11,750 nt of DNA from Elusimicrobiota bacterium (GCA_028869495.1 JAGWRY010000299.1:1-11750); one strand, 5' to 3'; shown: positions 1 to 6,336, numbered from the stretch's first letter. Numbers and translations are program-made. Notes: generated by a model from the letters alone, not told the origin.

Positions 1-399
1 AAGACGACGCACTTCTCGCTCTACCAGGTGCTCGGCTCGACCGGGACCGGGACGATCACGCCGCTGGCGGGGGCCGATGCGACCTTCACCTATCACGACG
101 CCTACGCCTTCCCGAACCCCAGCCGCAATAATGCCGCCGTGACCTTCCGCATCGAGCCGGGCCTCGCCGACTCGGTCTCGGTGCGCGTCTACGACCTGAC
201 CGGACGCAAGATCCACGAGTCGTCCGCCTTCAACGAGCAGGTCATCACCGATCCCAACGGCCTGGGCCAGCAGTACGACTACGAGCACGTCTGGAGCGTC
301 GACGGGGTCGCCTCGGGCGTGTACTACTACGTGATCACGGCGACCAAGGCCGGCAAGTCCGACATCCACCACGCCGGGCGCATCGGGGTGATAAAATGA
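1..399 (+). CDS. C-terminal part of a secreted/surface protein with FlgD-Ig / type-IX-like sorting domain (5' end outside window)
   Basis: The frame is open from the first base, so this is the last 132 residues of a larger protein; the GTG at 28 is an internal valine, not a start. Visible residues 1-31 look like the end of a beta-rich domain (HFSLYQV). From about residue 35 there is a typical C-terminal Ig-like module: FPNPSRNN at 37-44, then a VRVYDLTGRKI strand-turn-strand, then a VASGVYYYVITAT strand close to the end. This pattern (PNP, YDLxGR, GxYxY) is known from FlgD_ig and type IX secretion type-A sorting domains at the C-termini of exported proteins. The gene overlaps the next one, a PorV-like barrel, by 4 bases (ATGA), which fits cargo and transporter being made together. 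The function of the missing N-terminal part cannot be judged. Confidence 0.8.
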   Translation, partial: KTTHFSLYQVLGSTGTGTITPLAGADATFTYHDAYAFPNPSRNNAAVTFRIEPGLADSVSVRVYDLTGRKIHESSAFNEQVITDPNGLGQQYDYEHVWSVDGVASGVYYYVITATKAGKSDIHHAGRIGVIK

Positions 400-1304
400 G
401 CCGCCGCGCGCTCATCGCCCTGCTCGCCCTCGGCCTTGCGGTTCCCTCGCCGGCCGCCGAGACGGCCGCTTTCCTGAACATCGGCGTCGGGGCGCGTTAC
501 CTTGCCCAGGGCGGCTCAGGCACGGCCCTGGCCGACGACGCTAGCGCCCTTTACTGGAACCCGGCGGGACTGGCCGCGCTCGACAAGCGCGAAGCCACCG
601 CCAGCCACGCGGAACTTTCTCAGACCGTGAGGCACGACTTCCTGGGCTACGCCCAGCCAACGACGCTGGGAACCTTCGCGGCCGGTGCCACGTACCTGAG
701 CCAGTCCGCCATCGAAGGGCGTGACGCCTTGGGGCATCCGACCGGCGGCTACCAGGCCTCGGACGCCGCGCTGAGCCTGGGCTGGGGGCATAAGACGCCT
801 CTCGGCGATATCGGCGCGACGTTCAAGTACGTGCAGTCCCACATCGGCTCGGCCCAGGCCGAGACGGCGGCGGTAGACGCGGGCGTGCGGCGCGACTTCG
901 GCCAGATGGGTCCGGGGCACGTTCTGCTTGGGGCCGCTCTTCGAAACCTCGGCCCAGGCATGAAGTACGACGTCCAGCGCAACGATCTGCCGCTGAGACT
1001 CGCCTTCGGCGCAGCGTACAAGCTGATCGGGGGCCATGCCTTCACCGCCGAGTGGACGAACTCGCCGCGCGGCGCCGGCAACGACTTCGGCTTCGGCGGC
1101 GAGTACCAGGCCCTGCCCGGCGTATTCCTGCGCGCGGGCTATACGACGCAATCAGCGATTACTGGCGGCACCGGCTTCGACGCCGCCCGCGGCCTGACCC
1201 TCGGCGTCGGTCTCGGACGCGGGCATTGGCGGCTCGACTACGCGGCCGTGCCGATGGGCGAGCTCGGAGGCACCCACCGCTTCACGCTGTCGGCGCGATT
1301 CTGA
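396..1304 (+). CDS. PorV/PorQ family outer-membrane beta-barrel protein
   Basis: 302 residues. Residues 1-21 form a Sec signal peptide: RR, a hydrophobic Leu/Ala core, and a PSPAA cleavage region. The mature N-terminus has the PorV/PorQ (UPF0164) hallmark: FLNIGVGARYLAQGG at 26-40, followed by ALADDASALYWNPAGLA at 44-60. The rest alternates short amphipathic beta strands with Gly/Asn turns and ends in FTLSARF. A C-terminal Phe is the usual signal for BAM-mediated insertion of barrels. In type IX secretion PorV shuttles cargo with C-terminal sorting domains to the outer-membrane complex, and the preceding overlapping gene ends in such a domain. Whether this lineage uses a full type IX system cannot be seen here, since no other Por components lie in the window. 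The start is supported by GGGGTG at 385-390, five bases before the ATG, and by the signal peptide. Confidence 0.87.
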   Translation: MSRRALIALLALGLAVPSPAAETAAFLNIGVGARYLAQGGSGTALADDASALYWNPAGLAALDKREATASHAELSQTVRHDFLGYAQPTTLGTFAAGATYLSQSAIEGRDALGHPTGGYQASDAALSLGWGHKTPLGDIGATFKYVQSHIGSAQAETAAVDAGVRRDFGQMGPGHVLLGAALRNLGPGMKYDVQRNDLPLRLAFGAAYKLIGGHAFTAEWTNSPRGAGNDFGFGGEYQALPGVFLRAGYTTQSAITGGTGFDAARGLTLGVGLGRGHWRLDYAAVPMGELGGTHRFTLSARF

Positions 1305-1305
1305 T

Positions 1306-1806
1306 ATGGACGAATCCAACAAAATCGAAACCGGCTTCAGCTTGCCGGAGCTTCACTGCCTCGAGATCGTGGCGAAGCTCCGATTCCTCAAGCCCATTGC
1401 GGGTTACTCCGACATCGAATGCGAGCAGATCATCGCGGCCTTCGTCAGCGGCGACGAGGCCGCCGACGAGGAAATCCGCCGCCTCGAAGCCTTTCGACGC
1501 GCGTTGCTTCGCTTGGCCGGCGAAGCTCTCGAGCACGATCCCCGCTACGCGGCCTCGGATGTGCCGCACCTCCATCTGACCCTGAGAGGCGGCGAGGAGT
1601 GCGGCGAACCGTTGTGGGTGTCGCGCTACTTCGTCTCCGTCGATGACGAGAGGAGCTGCTGCTTGGAGCTTGTCTCGGAGCGCGGGTGGAGGCGCGTTTT
1701 CTCCCGGCCGGATCAGGCGCTCGCCGCGCTCAAGATGTTGGTCGACGCCCAGACGGGATTTTGGGCTTCCTGCGTCGCTTTCGGCGCCCGGCGCGCCGGG
1801 TCATAG
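1306..1806 (+). CDS. hypothetical protein, 166 residues, no family recognised
   Basis: I do not recognise this protein. It begins one base after the PorV-like gene stop and has no clear Shine-Dalgarno. Residues 1-80 look helical and acidic (ETGFSLPELHCLEIVAKL, then many Glu/Asp/Arg and an EEIRRLEAFRRALLRLAGEAL helix). Residues 88-150 look like an alpha/beta fold with an HLHLTLRGG strand, a WVSRYFVSVDD strand and a SCCLELVSERGW strand. There is no signal peptide or membrane segment, so it is probably cytosolic. It contains four cysteines in the second half but no CxxC pair. Base composition is less GC-rich than the genes at the right of the window (for example 35 of 60 G+C at 1381-1440). It sits directly before the alpha-CTD/sigma-4-like gene and may form a two-gene unit with it. 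Overlapping frames look less protein-like. Confidence 0.65.
   Translation: MDESNKIETGFSLPELHCLEIVAKLRFLKPIAGYSDIECEQIIAAFVSGDEAADEEIRRLEAFRRALLRLAGEALEHDPRYAASDVPHLHLTLRGGEECGEPLWVSRYFVSVDDERSCCLELVSERGWRRVFSRPDQALAALKMLVDAQTGFWASCVAFGARRAGS
1787..1800. repeat. 14-bp perfect palindrome at a gene end
   Basis: CCCGGCGCGCCGGG reads the same on both strands. It lies in the last codons of the 166-residue gene, 13 bases before the next start codon. No T run follows, so it is not a standard terminator. It could be a protein binding site or a chance product of high G+C. Confidence 0.35.
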
Positions 1807-1813
1807 GCCTGAT

Positions 1814-2935
1814 ATGCGGCGGCAACCGAGACTATCTCTCCCAAGAAAGCCGGCGAGGTTCGCACGCCACAGCTTCATCGGACGAGAGTTGAGCGGCGCG
1901 GAGATCGAGGCGGCCCAAGCGGTGCCGATCGAGGCCTTCGGCTTGCCGCGGGCGCTGACCTTCGCCTGCGTCGACTACGGGTGCGCGACCCTCCTTGACC
2001 TGTTGACGGCCGACTCTTCCTGGCTGCTTCGACATTCGGGATTGGGCACCATCGCTTACGCGAAGGCGCGTTTGTGGGCGGAAAATTATCTTGCCGGCGC
2101 CTCGTTCTTGGAGCGCCTCGCCCGCGGCGGCTGGGGCGGGCTGGCGCCGGTCGTTCGGGCGCTGGTCGGCGCAATCGGGTGGCGCCGGGGAGACATTCTG
2201 GCGAGGACGGGCGGTCTGCACAGCGGCTGGCCGGTCGCCCTGCGCGAGGTCGGCGCGCACTGGGGGATCAGCCGCGAGCGCGCCAGACAATTGCGGGAGT
2301 CGGCCGAGCATCTGATGCGCTGGGAGCTACAGACCGACCAGCCCCGATTCTGGGAGATCATGAACGCGCTTTACCGGGAGTCGCTGTCCGCCCGGCAGGG
2401 CATGGCGTGCGTAGGCGAGTGGAAGCGCCCGTGGTCGCCCTTTTACACGAACGAGCGCGACGCGTGTGTGGCCTTCGCCTTCCTCTGCCGCGTCTGCGGC
2501 TACGACCCGGAGAGTTCCTGCGCTGTCAGCGACGGCGTCGTTTGTTTCGAGAGTTCGGCGGTCGCAGAACGTTTCCAGCGGGTCATGGGGTGCGTGAAGA
2601 AGACGCTTCCGACGCGGACCAAGCCGGTACGCGTCGACGACCTGATCCAGGAGCTTTTGGCCCGGGGAATCGCTGACGAAAGTCCGGAGTTCGTCAGGCG
2701 GTGTCTGGAAGTGGCGGAAAACATCCGCTGGAGCCATGATCGGCGACGGGTCGTGCGAGTGGCGCGCTGGAGGGCAAGGGGGCCGAATCCGGTTCTTGTG
2801 CCAGATTTGTGCCAACCGGAGGCGAAAACGGACGGTAACGGATGTCAACCCATGCCAGCCGATGCGGAACGGTTCCCCGACGGAGAACCGGTCTTGGAGG
2901 CCGGATCAGAGGGCCGCGGGAATCCGGCCAAATAG
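1814..2935 (+). CDS. alpha-CTD-like helix-hairpin-helix plus sigma-70 region-4-like HTH protein
   Basis: 373 residues from the ATG at 1814. A longer frame starts at 1643, but its first 57 residues are Arg/Ser/Pro-rich and out of phase with the preceding gene, so I chose 1814. Residues 38-95 resemble the RNA polymerase alpha C-terminal domain: PIEAFGLP, then CATLLDLLTA, then LLRHSGLGTI as the helix-hairpin-helix. Residues 141-170 closely match sigma-70 region 4.2: VALREVGAHWGISRERARQL corresponds to the TLEEVG...GVTRERIRQI pattern that binds -35 elements. Residues about 271-318 (VRVDDLIQELL ... RRVVRVARW) could be a small winged helix. I infer a DNA-binding transcription regulator or sigma-like factor; no region 2 is visible, so it is not a complete sigma factor. 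The last 55 residues are Pro/Gly/Glu-rich and lie over a repeat-rich stretch. The stop falls inside the tRNA-Glu fragment, so the C-terminus may be a product of integration. Confidence 0.72.
   Translation: MRRQPRLSLPRKPARFARHSFIGRELSGAEIEAAQAVPIEAFGLPRALTFACVDYGCATLLDLLTADSSWLLRHSGLGTIAYAKARLWAENYLAGASFLERLARGGWGGLAPVVRALVGAIGWRRGDILARTGGLHSGWPVALREVGAHWGISRERARQLRESAEHLMRWELQTDQPRFWEIMNALYRESLSARQGMACVGEWKRPWSPFYTNERDACVAFAFLCRVCGYDPESSCAVSDGVVCFESSAVAERFQRVMGCVKKTLPTRTKPVRVDDLIQELLARGIADESPEFVRRCLEVAENIRWSHDRRRVVRVARWRARGPNPVLVPDLCQPEAKTDGNGCQPMPADAERFPDGEPVLEAGSEGRGNPAK
2788..2820. repeat. inverted repeat enclosing two direct repeats
   Basis: TCCGGTT (2788-2794) and AACCGGA (2814-2820) form a 7-bp inverted repeat. 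Between them TTGTGCCA occurs at 2796-2803 and again at 2807-2814, 11 bases apart or about one helical turn; the second copy shares its last base with the right arm. The layout resembles a binding site for a dimeric or multimeric protein. Its closeness to the putative attachment site makes recombinase or excisionase arm sites one option. No protein partner is shown. Confidence 0.45.
2870..2890. repeat. hairpin-forming inverted repeat CGGTTC/GAACCG
   Basis: CGGTTC (2870-2875) and GAACCG (2885-2890) can pair across a 9-base loop. It overlaps a small palindrome, GGAAC-G-GTTCC (2866-2876). It lies within the doubtful C-terminal coding stretch of the preceding gene, 45 bases before the tRNA fragment. 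Confidence 0.35.
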
Positions 2936-2982
2936 CCCTCTCAAGGCAGAGATCACGGGTTCAAATCCCGTACGCGCCACCA
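2935..2982 (+). other. 3' fragment of tRNA-Glu(CTC), putative attachment site (attR)
   Basis: The geometry of a tRNA 3' portion is exact. Anticodon loop CT-CTC-AA is at 2938-2944. The 3' anticodon stem is at 2945-2949 and a five-base variable loop at 2950-2954. The T stem is ACGGG (2955-2959) and CCCGT (2967-2971), with loop TTCAAAT. The 3' acceptor strand ACGCGCC is at 2972-2978, discriminator A at 2979 and encoded CCA at 2980-2982. The 5' partner GGCGCGT and a D arm are absent where they should be (about 2907-2932), and the anticodon stem pairs for only three bases (GCC/GGC). The anticodon CUC indicates glutamate. Tyrosine recombinases commonly use the 3' part of a tRNA gene as attB and leave such a copy at the far end of the element. 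By orientation the element lies to the left and an intact tRNA-Glu should lie upstream of this window. Confidence 0.75.
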
Positions 2983-3002
2983 GACCCCTGGGGAGCTTTT
3001 TT
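2980..3002 (+). terminator. weak hairpin plus T6, probable original tRNA terminator
   Basis: CCAG-accc-CTGG (2980-2991) can form a short stem that includes the CCA end. After GGAGC there is a run of six T (2997-3002). A T run directly after the CCA is what one expects downstream of the ancestral complete tRNA gene. The stem is short, so termination strength is uncertain. Confidence 0.4.
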
Positions 3003-3082
3003 ATCGCCCCCCTGCGCGACGGCCATGTTAGCAAATCGGCCGCGCGCCCGCTCCGGCGGCGTTGGCCGGCCGGTCCCCCGCC

Positions 3083-4927
3083 TCAGCAGCAGCCCGGGAA
3101 TTTCGGGTCGGGGGCCAGCGCGAAGCGGGTCGAGGGCTCGGGGATCGGGCGGCCGGTCAGGACCAGGCGGCAGCGGCGCAGGGCGTCGAGGATGATGATC
3201 ACGGCGCAGGCCATGATCAGGACGGAGACGCCGGTGTTGATCCAGCCGAGCACGGCGGTGGCGGGCTGGCGGGTCAGCGGCAGGTAGTTGTCGCGGACGC
3301 TTAAGAAGCCGCCGTCCAGGGTGGTGACGATCACGAACAGGAACGGCAGCCCCGTCACCCAGGCGTAGCGGGCCTTGCCGCCGTTGACCAGGGCGGTCGT
3401 GGCCACGCTGAGCGCGATGCCGGCCAGGAGCTGGTTGGCGATGCCGAACATCGGCCAGATGGTCGAGATGCTCCCCGAGTCGATCAGCCAGGCCCAGGCG
3501 CCGACGATCAGCGCGGTCGCGACGGCCGAGCCGGGCAGCCAGTCGGGGCGCGCCAGCGGCTTGTAGACCAGGCCCGCGAACTCCTGGAGGAGAAAGCGCC
3601 CGATGCGCGTGCCCGCGTCGATCGTGGTCAGGATGAACAGGGCCTCGAACATGATCGCGAAGTGGTACCAGTAGGCCATCAGACTCTTGAGGCCGGGCAG
3701 GGCCGAGAAGATCTGGGCGAAGCCGACGGCCAGCGAGACCGCGCCGCCGGGGCGGCCGGCGACGTTCTCGCCGACCTCGCGGGAGAGGGCGGCCAGGTGG
3801 ACGGTCGCGACGTGCAGCGCGGCGAACTTGGCGGCGGGGACGTTGATCGCGAAGTAGTCGCCCGGGTGCAGGCAGCAGGCGGCGACCAGGGCCACGATGC
3901 CGACCAAGCCTTCCAGAAGCATCCCGCCGTAGCCGATCAGCCGCGCCTGGCTCTCGTCCTCGATCATCTTCGGGGTCGTCCCGGAGGAGACCAGGGCGTG
4001 GAAGCCGCTGATCGCGCCGCAGGCGATCGTGATGAAGACGAAGGGGAAGACCTTGCCCGGGATGATCGGCCCGCCGCCGTGGACGTAGGCGGTGACCATC
4101 GGCATCTCGATCCGGGGACTGACCCAGATCGCGCCCGCGACCAGCGCGAAGATCGTGCCGAGCTTCATGTAGGAGGACAGGTAGTCGCGCGGCGCCAGGA
4201 GGAGCCAGACCGGCAGGACCGAGGCCACGAAGCCGTAGACCGCCATCAGCAGCGTGATCTGCCCGCGCGAGAAGGTGAACCAGCCCTCGAAGCGCGTGCC
4301 CGGCAGCCAGTTGCCGGCGACGACGGCCAGCACGACCAAGGCCACGCCGATCGCGCTCGCCTCGGCGATCCGGCCCGGGCGCAGGCGGTACATGTAGAGG
4401 CCGACGAAGAGGGCGATCGGGATCGTCGCCGCGATCGTGAACGTGCCCCAGGGCGAGCCGCGCAGCGCGTTGACGACCGCCAGTCCCAGCCCGGCCAGGG
4501 CGACGATGATGATCACCAGGATCGCGATCGAGGCGACCAGGCCCGCGACCGGCCCGATCTCGCGCCGCGCGATCTCGGCCAGGGACTTGCCGTCGTGGCG
4601 GATCGACAGCCCCAGGATCACGAAGTCGTGCACGGCCCCGGCCAGCACGACCCCGATCAAGAGCCACAGGAAGCCCGGCAGGAAGCCGAACTGCGCGGCC
4701 AGGACCGGCCCGATCAGCGGCCCGGCTCCCGCGATCGCCGCGAAGTGGTGGCCGAAGAGCACCCACTTGTTGGTCGCGTGGTAGTTCGCGCCGTCGGCGA
4801 AGCGCTTGGACGGGGCGACGCGGTTCTTGTCGAGCGTCAGCAGACGCGCCGCGATGAAGGCCGAGTAGTAGCGGTAGGCCAGCGCCATCACGCACAGCGC
4901 CGCGATCAGGAACGGGGCGGCCGACAT
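3083..4927 (-). CDS. cstA: carbon starvation protein CstA family transporter
   Basis: 614 residues and almost wholly membrane-embedded. Family hallmarks are seen in order: a first helix (residues 4-20); NKWVLFGHHFAAIAGAGPLI at 53-72; LPGFLW and GAVHDFVILG, as in the CstA N-terminal domain; a mid-protein GTTPKMIEDESQ loop; AYWYHFAIMFEALFILTTID; and the C-terminal module with WLPGSAVATALIV and IWPMFGIANQLLAGIAL. CstA and BtsT/YjiY proteins import pyruvate or peptides, probably with protons, under carbon limitation. E. coli members are about 700 residues; this shorter length occurs in other phyla. The soluble tail ends in a Cys-Cys pair. The start is fixed by an in-frame TAG 12 bases upstream. 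A GGAGG lies 21 bases before the ATG, too far to be used normally, while TAGAAT lies six bases before it. The gene is divergent from the MFS gene. The substrate cannot be read from sequence alone. Confidence 0.93.
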   Translation of the reverse strand: MSAAPFLIAALCVMALAYRYYSAFIAARLLTLDKNRVAPSKRFADGANYHATNKWVLFGHHFAAIAGAGPLIGPVLAAQFGFLPGFLWLLIGVVLAGAVHDFVILGLSIRHDGKSLAEIARREIGPVAGLVASIAILVIIIVALAGLGLAVVNALRGSPWGTFTIAATIPIALFVGLYMYRLRPGRIAEASAIGVALVVLAVVAGNWLPGTRFEGWFTFSRGQITLLMAVYGFVASVLPVWLLLAPRDYLSSYMKLGTIFALVAGAIWVSPRIEMPMVTAYVHGGGPIIPGKVFPFVFITIACGAISGFHALVSSGTTPKMIEDESQARLIGYGGMLLEGLVGIVALVAACCLHPGDYFAINVPAAKFAALHVATVHLAALSREVGENVAGRPGGAVSLAVGFAQIFSALPGLKSLMAYWYHFAIMFEALFILTTIDAGTRIGRFLLQEFAGLVYKPLARPDWLPGSAVATALIVGAWAWLIDSGSISTIWPMFGIANQLLAGIALSVATTALVNGGKARYAWVTGLPFLFVIVTTLDGGFLSVRDNYLPLTRQPATAVLGWINTGVSVLIMACAVIIILDALRRCRLVLTGRPIPEPSTRFALAPDPKFPGCC

Positions 4928-4933
4928 GGCCCG

Positions 4934-4939
4934 ATTCTA
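4934..4939 (-). promoter_or_regulatory. -10-like element TAGAAT directly before the cstA-type gene
   Basis: On the minus strand TAGAAT ends six bases before the start codon at 4927, so transcription would begin at or next to the ATG. There is no -35 match at 17 bases. The same hexamer sits in the same position before the alpha/beta hydrolase gene. Confidence 0.45.
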
Positions 4940-4969
4940 CATTAATGACCTCCGGACCGCCGCCGGCCG

Positions 4970-4979
4970 CAGTCGACTG
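4970..4979. repeat. 10-bp perfect palindrome CAGTCGACTG in the cstA/MFS intergenic region
   Basis: CAGTCGACTG is its own reverse complement and lies near the middle of the 102-base divergent intergenic region. It is a candidate operator half-way between the two promoters, but it may be chance. Confidence 0.35.
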
Positions 4980-4984
4980 ATTTG

Positions 4985-5024
4985 GTCAGGATTCGCCCCC
5001 GCGATTCGCATTTGGTATCCTGAC
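4985..5024. promoter_or_regulatory. 8-bp inverted repeat over the MFS promoter, candidate operator
   Basis: GTCAGGAT (4985-4992) and ATCCTGAC (5017-5024) are perfect inverted copies 24 bases apart. Direct repeats lie around them: ATTTGGT at 4980-4986 and 5010-5016, and GATTCGC at 4990-4996 and 5003-5009. The right arm overlaps the putative -10 of the MFS gene and ends five bases before its start codon, so a bound protein would block expression. The regulator is unknown. Confidence 0.45.
5013..5021 (+). promoter_or_regulatory. extended -10-like element TGGTATCCT before the MFS gene
   Basis: TG-G-TATCCT fits an extended -10 (TGnTAtaaT type). Its last base is eight bases before the ATG at 5030, and no Shine-Dalgarno lies between. 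This suggests a leaderless transcript. Confidence 0.42.
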
Positions 5025-5029
5025 TCCCG

Positions 5030-6265
5030 ATGACCGAGAAGAAACAAGGACGGCTTCGGCGCGGCGTCGGACTCACGAACGAGGAGATGCGCCACGTCGG
5101 CGGCCTCTCCGGCATCTTCGCCCTGCGCCTGCTCGGGCTCTTCCTGGTCCTGCCGGTCCTGAGCGTCTACGCCCTGCACCTGAAGGGCGCCACCCCGTTT
5201 CTCGCGGGCCTGGCCGTCGGCTTCTACGGCCTGGCCCAGACCGGCATGCAGGTGCCCTTCGGCATGCTCTCCGACCGCTTCGGGCGCAAGCCGGTCATCG
5301 TCCTGGGCCTGCTGATCTACGCGACCGGCAGCGTCGTCGCGGCGACCTCGCACGGCATCTACGGCCTGCTCGCCGGGCGTTTCATGCAAGGCCTGGGCGC
5401 GATCGCCTCGGTCGTCCTGGCCCTGATCGCCGACCTCACCCGCGACGAGGTCCGCGGCCGCGCGATGGCCTTCGTCGGCATCTCGATCGGCCTCAGCTTC
5501 ACCCTCGGCTTCGTCCTGGGCCCGATCCTGGCCGCCAAGCACGGCGTGCCCTTCCTGTTCTGGATCGTGGCGGGCCTCGACACCTTCGCCATCGTCTACC
5601 TGCTGACCTTCGTGCCCAGCCGGCCGCCCAAGCGCGCCTCGGCCGTCAAGTTCAAGGACCTGGGCGCCGTCCTGGGCGACCGCAACCTGGCCTCGCTCAA
5701 TGCGGTCATGTTCCTCCTGCACATGGGCCTGACCGCCGTCTGGGTCGTCACCCCGCCGATCCTGCTCGGCCACTGGGACCGCCACGACATCTGGCGCGTC
5801 TACGTGCCGATGATCGTCCTGGCCGGCGGCATCATGCTGCCCGCGATGGGCTTCGCCGAGGCCAAGCAGAGGCTGAGGACCATGCTCGGCGCGGGCCTGG
5901 CCCTGGCCGCCGCCGGCTTCCTGATCCTCGCCCTGGCGCCGGGCCGGCCGCACGCCGCCGCCTGGGGGCTGATCGTCTACTTCGTCGGCTTCAACCTGAT
6001 GGAGCCGGTCCTGCCCTCGCTGGTCTCGCGCTTCGCGCCCGAGGACCTGCGCGGCTCCGCGATGGGCCTGTTCAACATGTCGCAGTTCATGGGCGCCTTC
6101 TGCGGCGGCGCGCTGGGCGGCTTCGCCCTCGGCCACGGCCGCTACGTGCTGTACTGGGTCCTGCTCGGCGCCGTCCTGCCCTGGGCCTGGGTCGCCTCGC
6201 GCGTCGAGGCCCCGCCGCGCCGCAAGCCGGCCCAGGACCTCGAGGCCGACGTCGCCGCGGCCTAG
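5030..6265 (+). CDS. MFS transporter, YajR-like, without C-terminal YAM domain
   Basis: 411 residues with about 12 hydrophobic segments. The N-half is very close to the YajR pattern: ALRLLGLFLVLPVLSVYAL at 31-49, GATPFLAGLAVGFYGLAQ at 53-70, and motif A GMLSDRFGRKP at 78-88. It continues with ALIADLTRDEVRGRAMA at 131-147 and a motif-C-like stretch ISIGLSFTLGFVLGP at 151-165. A C-half repeat includes FAPEDLRGSAMGLFNMSQF. YajR proteins are proton-driven exporters of unknown natural substrate. They usually carry a small cytosolic YAM domain after helix 12, but here only a charged tail of about 20 residues follows, so that domain is missing. The long antisense frame over this gene is a composition shadow. 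The gene starts after a repeat-rich divergent intergenic region and ends convergent to the SWIB gene. Drug or metabolite export is possible but unproven. Confidence 0.9.
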   Translation: MTEKKQGRLRRGVGLTNEEMRHVGGLSGIFALRLLGLFLVLPVLSVYALHLKGATPFLAGLAVGFYGLAQTGMQVPFGMLSDRFGRKPVIVLGLLIYATGSVVAATSHGIYGLLAGRFMQGLGAIASVVLALIADLTRDEVRGRAMAFVGISIGLSFTLGFVLGPILAAKHGVPFLFWIVAGLDTFAIVYLLTFVPSRPPKRASAVKFKDLGAVLGDRNLASLNAVMFLLHMGLTAVWVVTPPILLGHWDRHDIWRVYVPMIVLAGGIMLPAMGFAEAKQRLRTMLGAGLALAAAGFLILALAPGRPHAAAWGLIVYFVGFNLMEPVLPSLVSRFAPEDLRGSAMGLFNMSQFMGAFCGGALGGFALGHGRYVLYWVLLGAVLPWAWVASRVEAPPRRKPAQDLEADVAAA

Positions 6266-6288
6266 AGCCGCCCCGCCCGGGAATAAGA

Positions 6289-6321
6289 AGGGCCCGGGGC
6301 GCTCGCGCGCCGCCGGGCCCT
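6289..6321. terminator. strong hairpin shared by convergent MFS and SWIB genes
   Basis: AGGGCCCGG (6289-6297) pairs with CCGGGCCCT (6313-6321). Inside, GGCGC pairs with GCGCC across a TCGC loop, with one bulged G at 6312. On the minus strand the hairpin is followed by TCTTATTC, so it mainly suits the SWIB transcript. On the plus strand no T run follows, so it would stop MFS transcription less well. Confidence 0.72.
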
Positions 6322-6336
6322 CCGACGGAAGTGCGA

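Noticed and set aside
1643..1813. N-terminal extension of the alpha-CTD/sigma-4 protein from an ATG at 1643
   Set aside because: The extra 57 residues are Arg/Ser/Pro-rich and lie out of phase over the end of the preceding gene; the ATG at 1814, just past that gene's stop, is more likely.
2761..2982. A split or intron-containing tRNA using GGCGCGC at 2761 as the 5' acceptor strand
   Set aside because: The match is six of seven bases, about 210 bases too far away, and no D arm follows it. A 3' fragment is the simpler reading.
2961..4895. Long minus-strand open frame of 644 residues overlapping the cstA-type gene
   Set aside because: It is an Arg/Gly/Pro-rich shadow in another frame; the overlapping 614-residue frame has clear CstA motifs.
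3662..4945. Plus-strand open frame of 427 residues antisense to the cstA-type gene
   Set aside because: Its Asp/Arg/Gln/Gly-rich repetitive composition is typical of antisense shadows in GC-rich genes, and no motif is seen.
4937..6136. Minus-strand open frame of 399 residues antisense to the MFS gene
   Set aside because: Same Gln/Asp/Glu/Gly-biased shadow composition; the plus strand encodes an obvious MFS protein.
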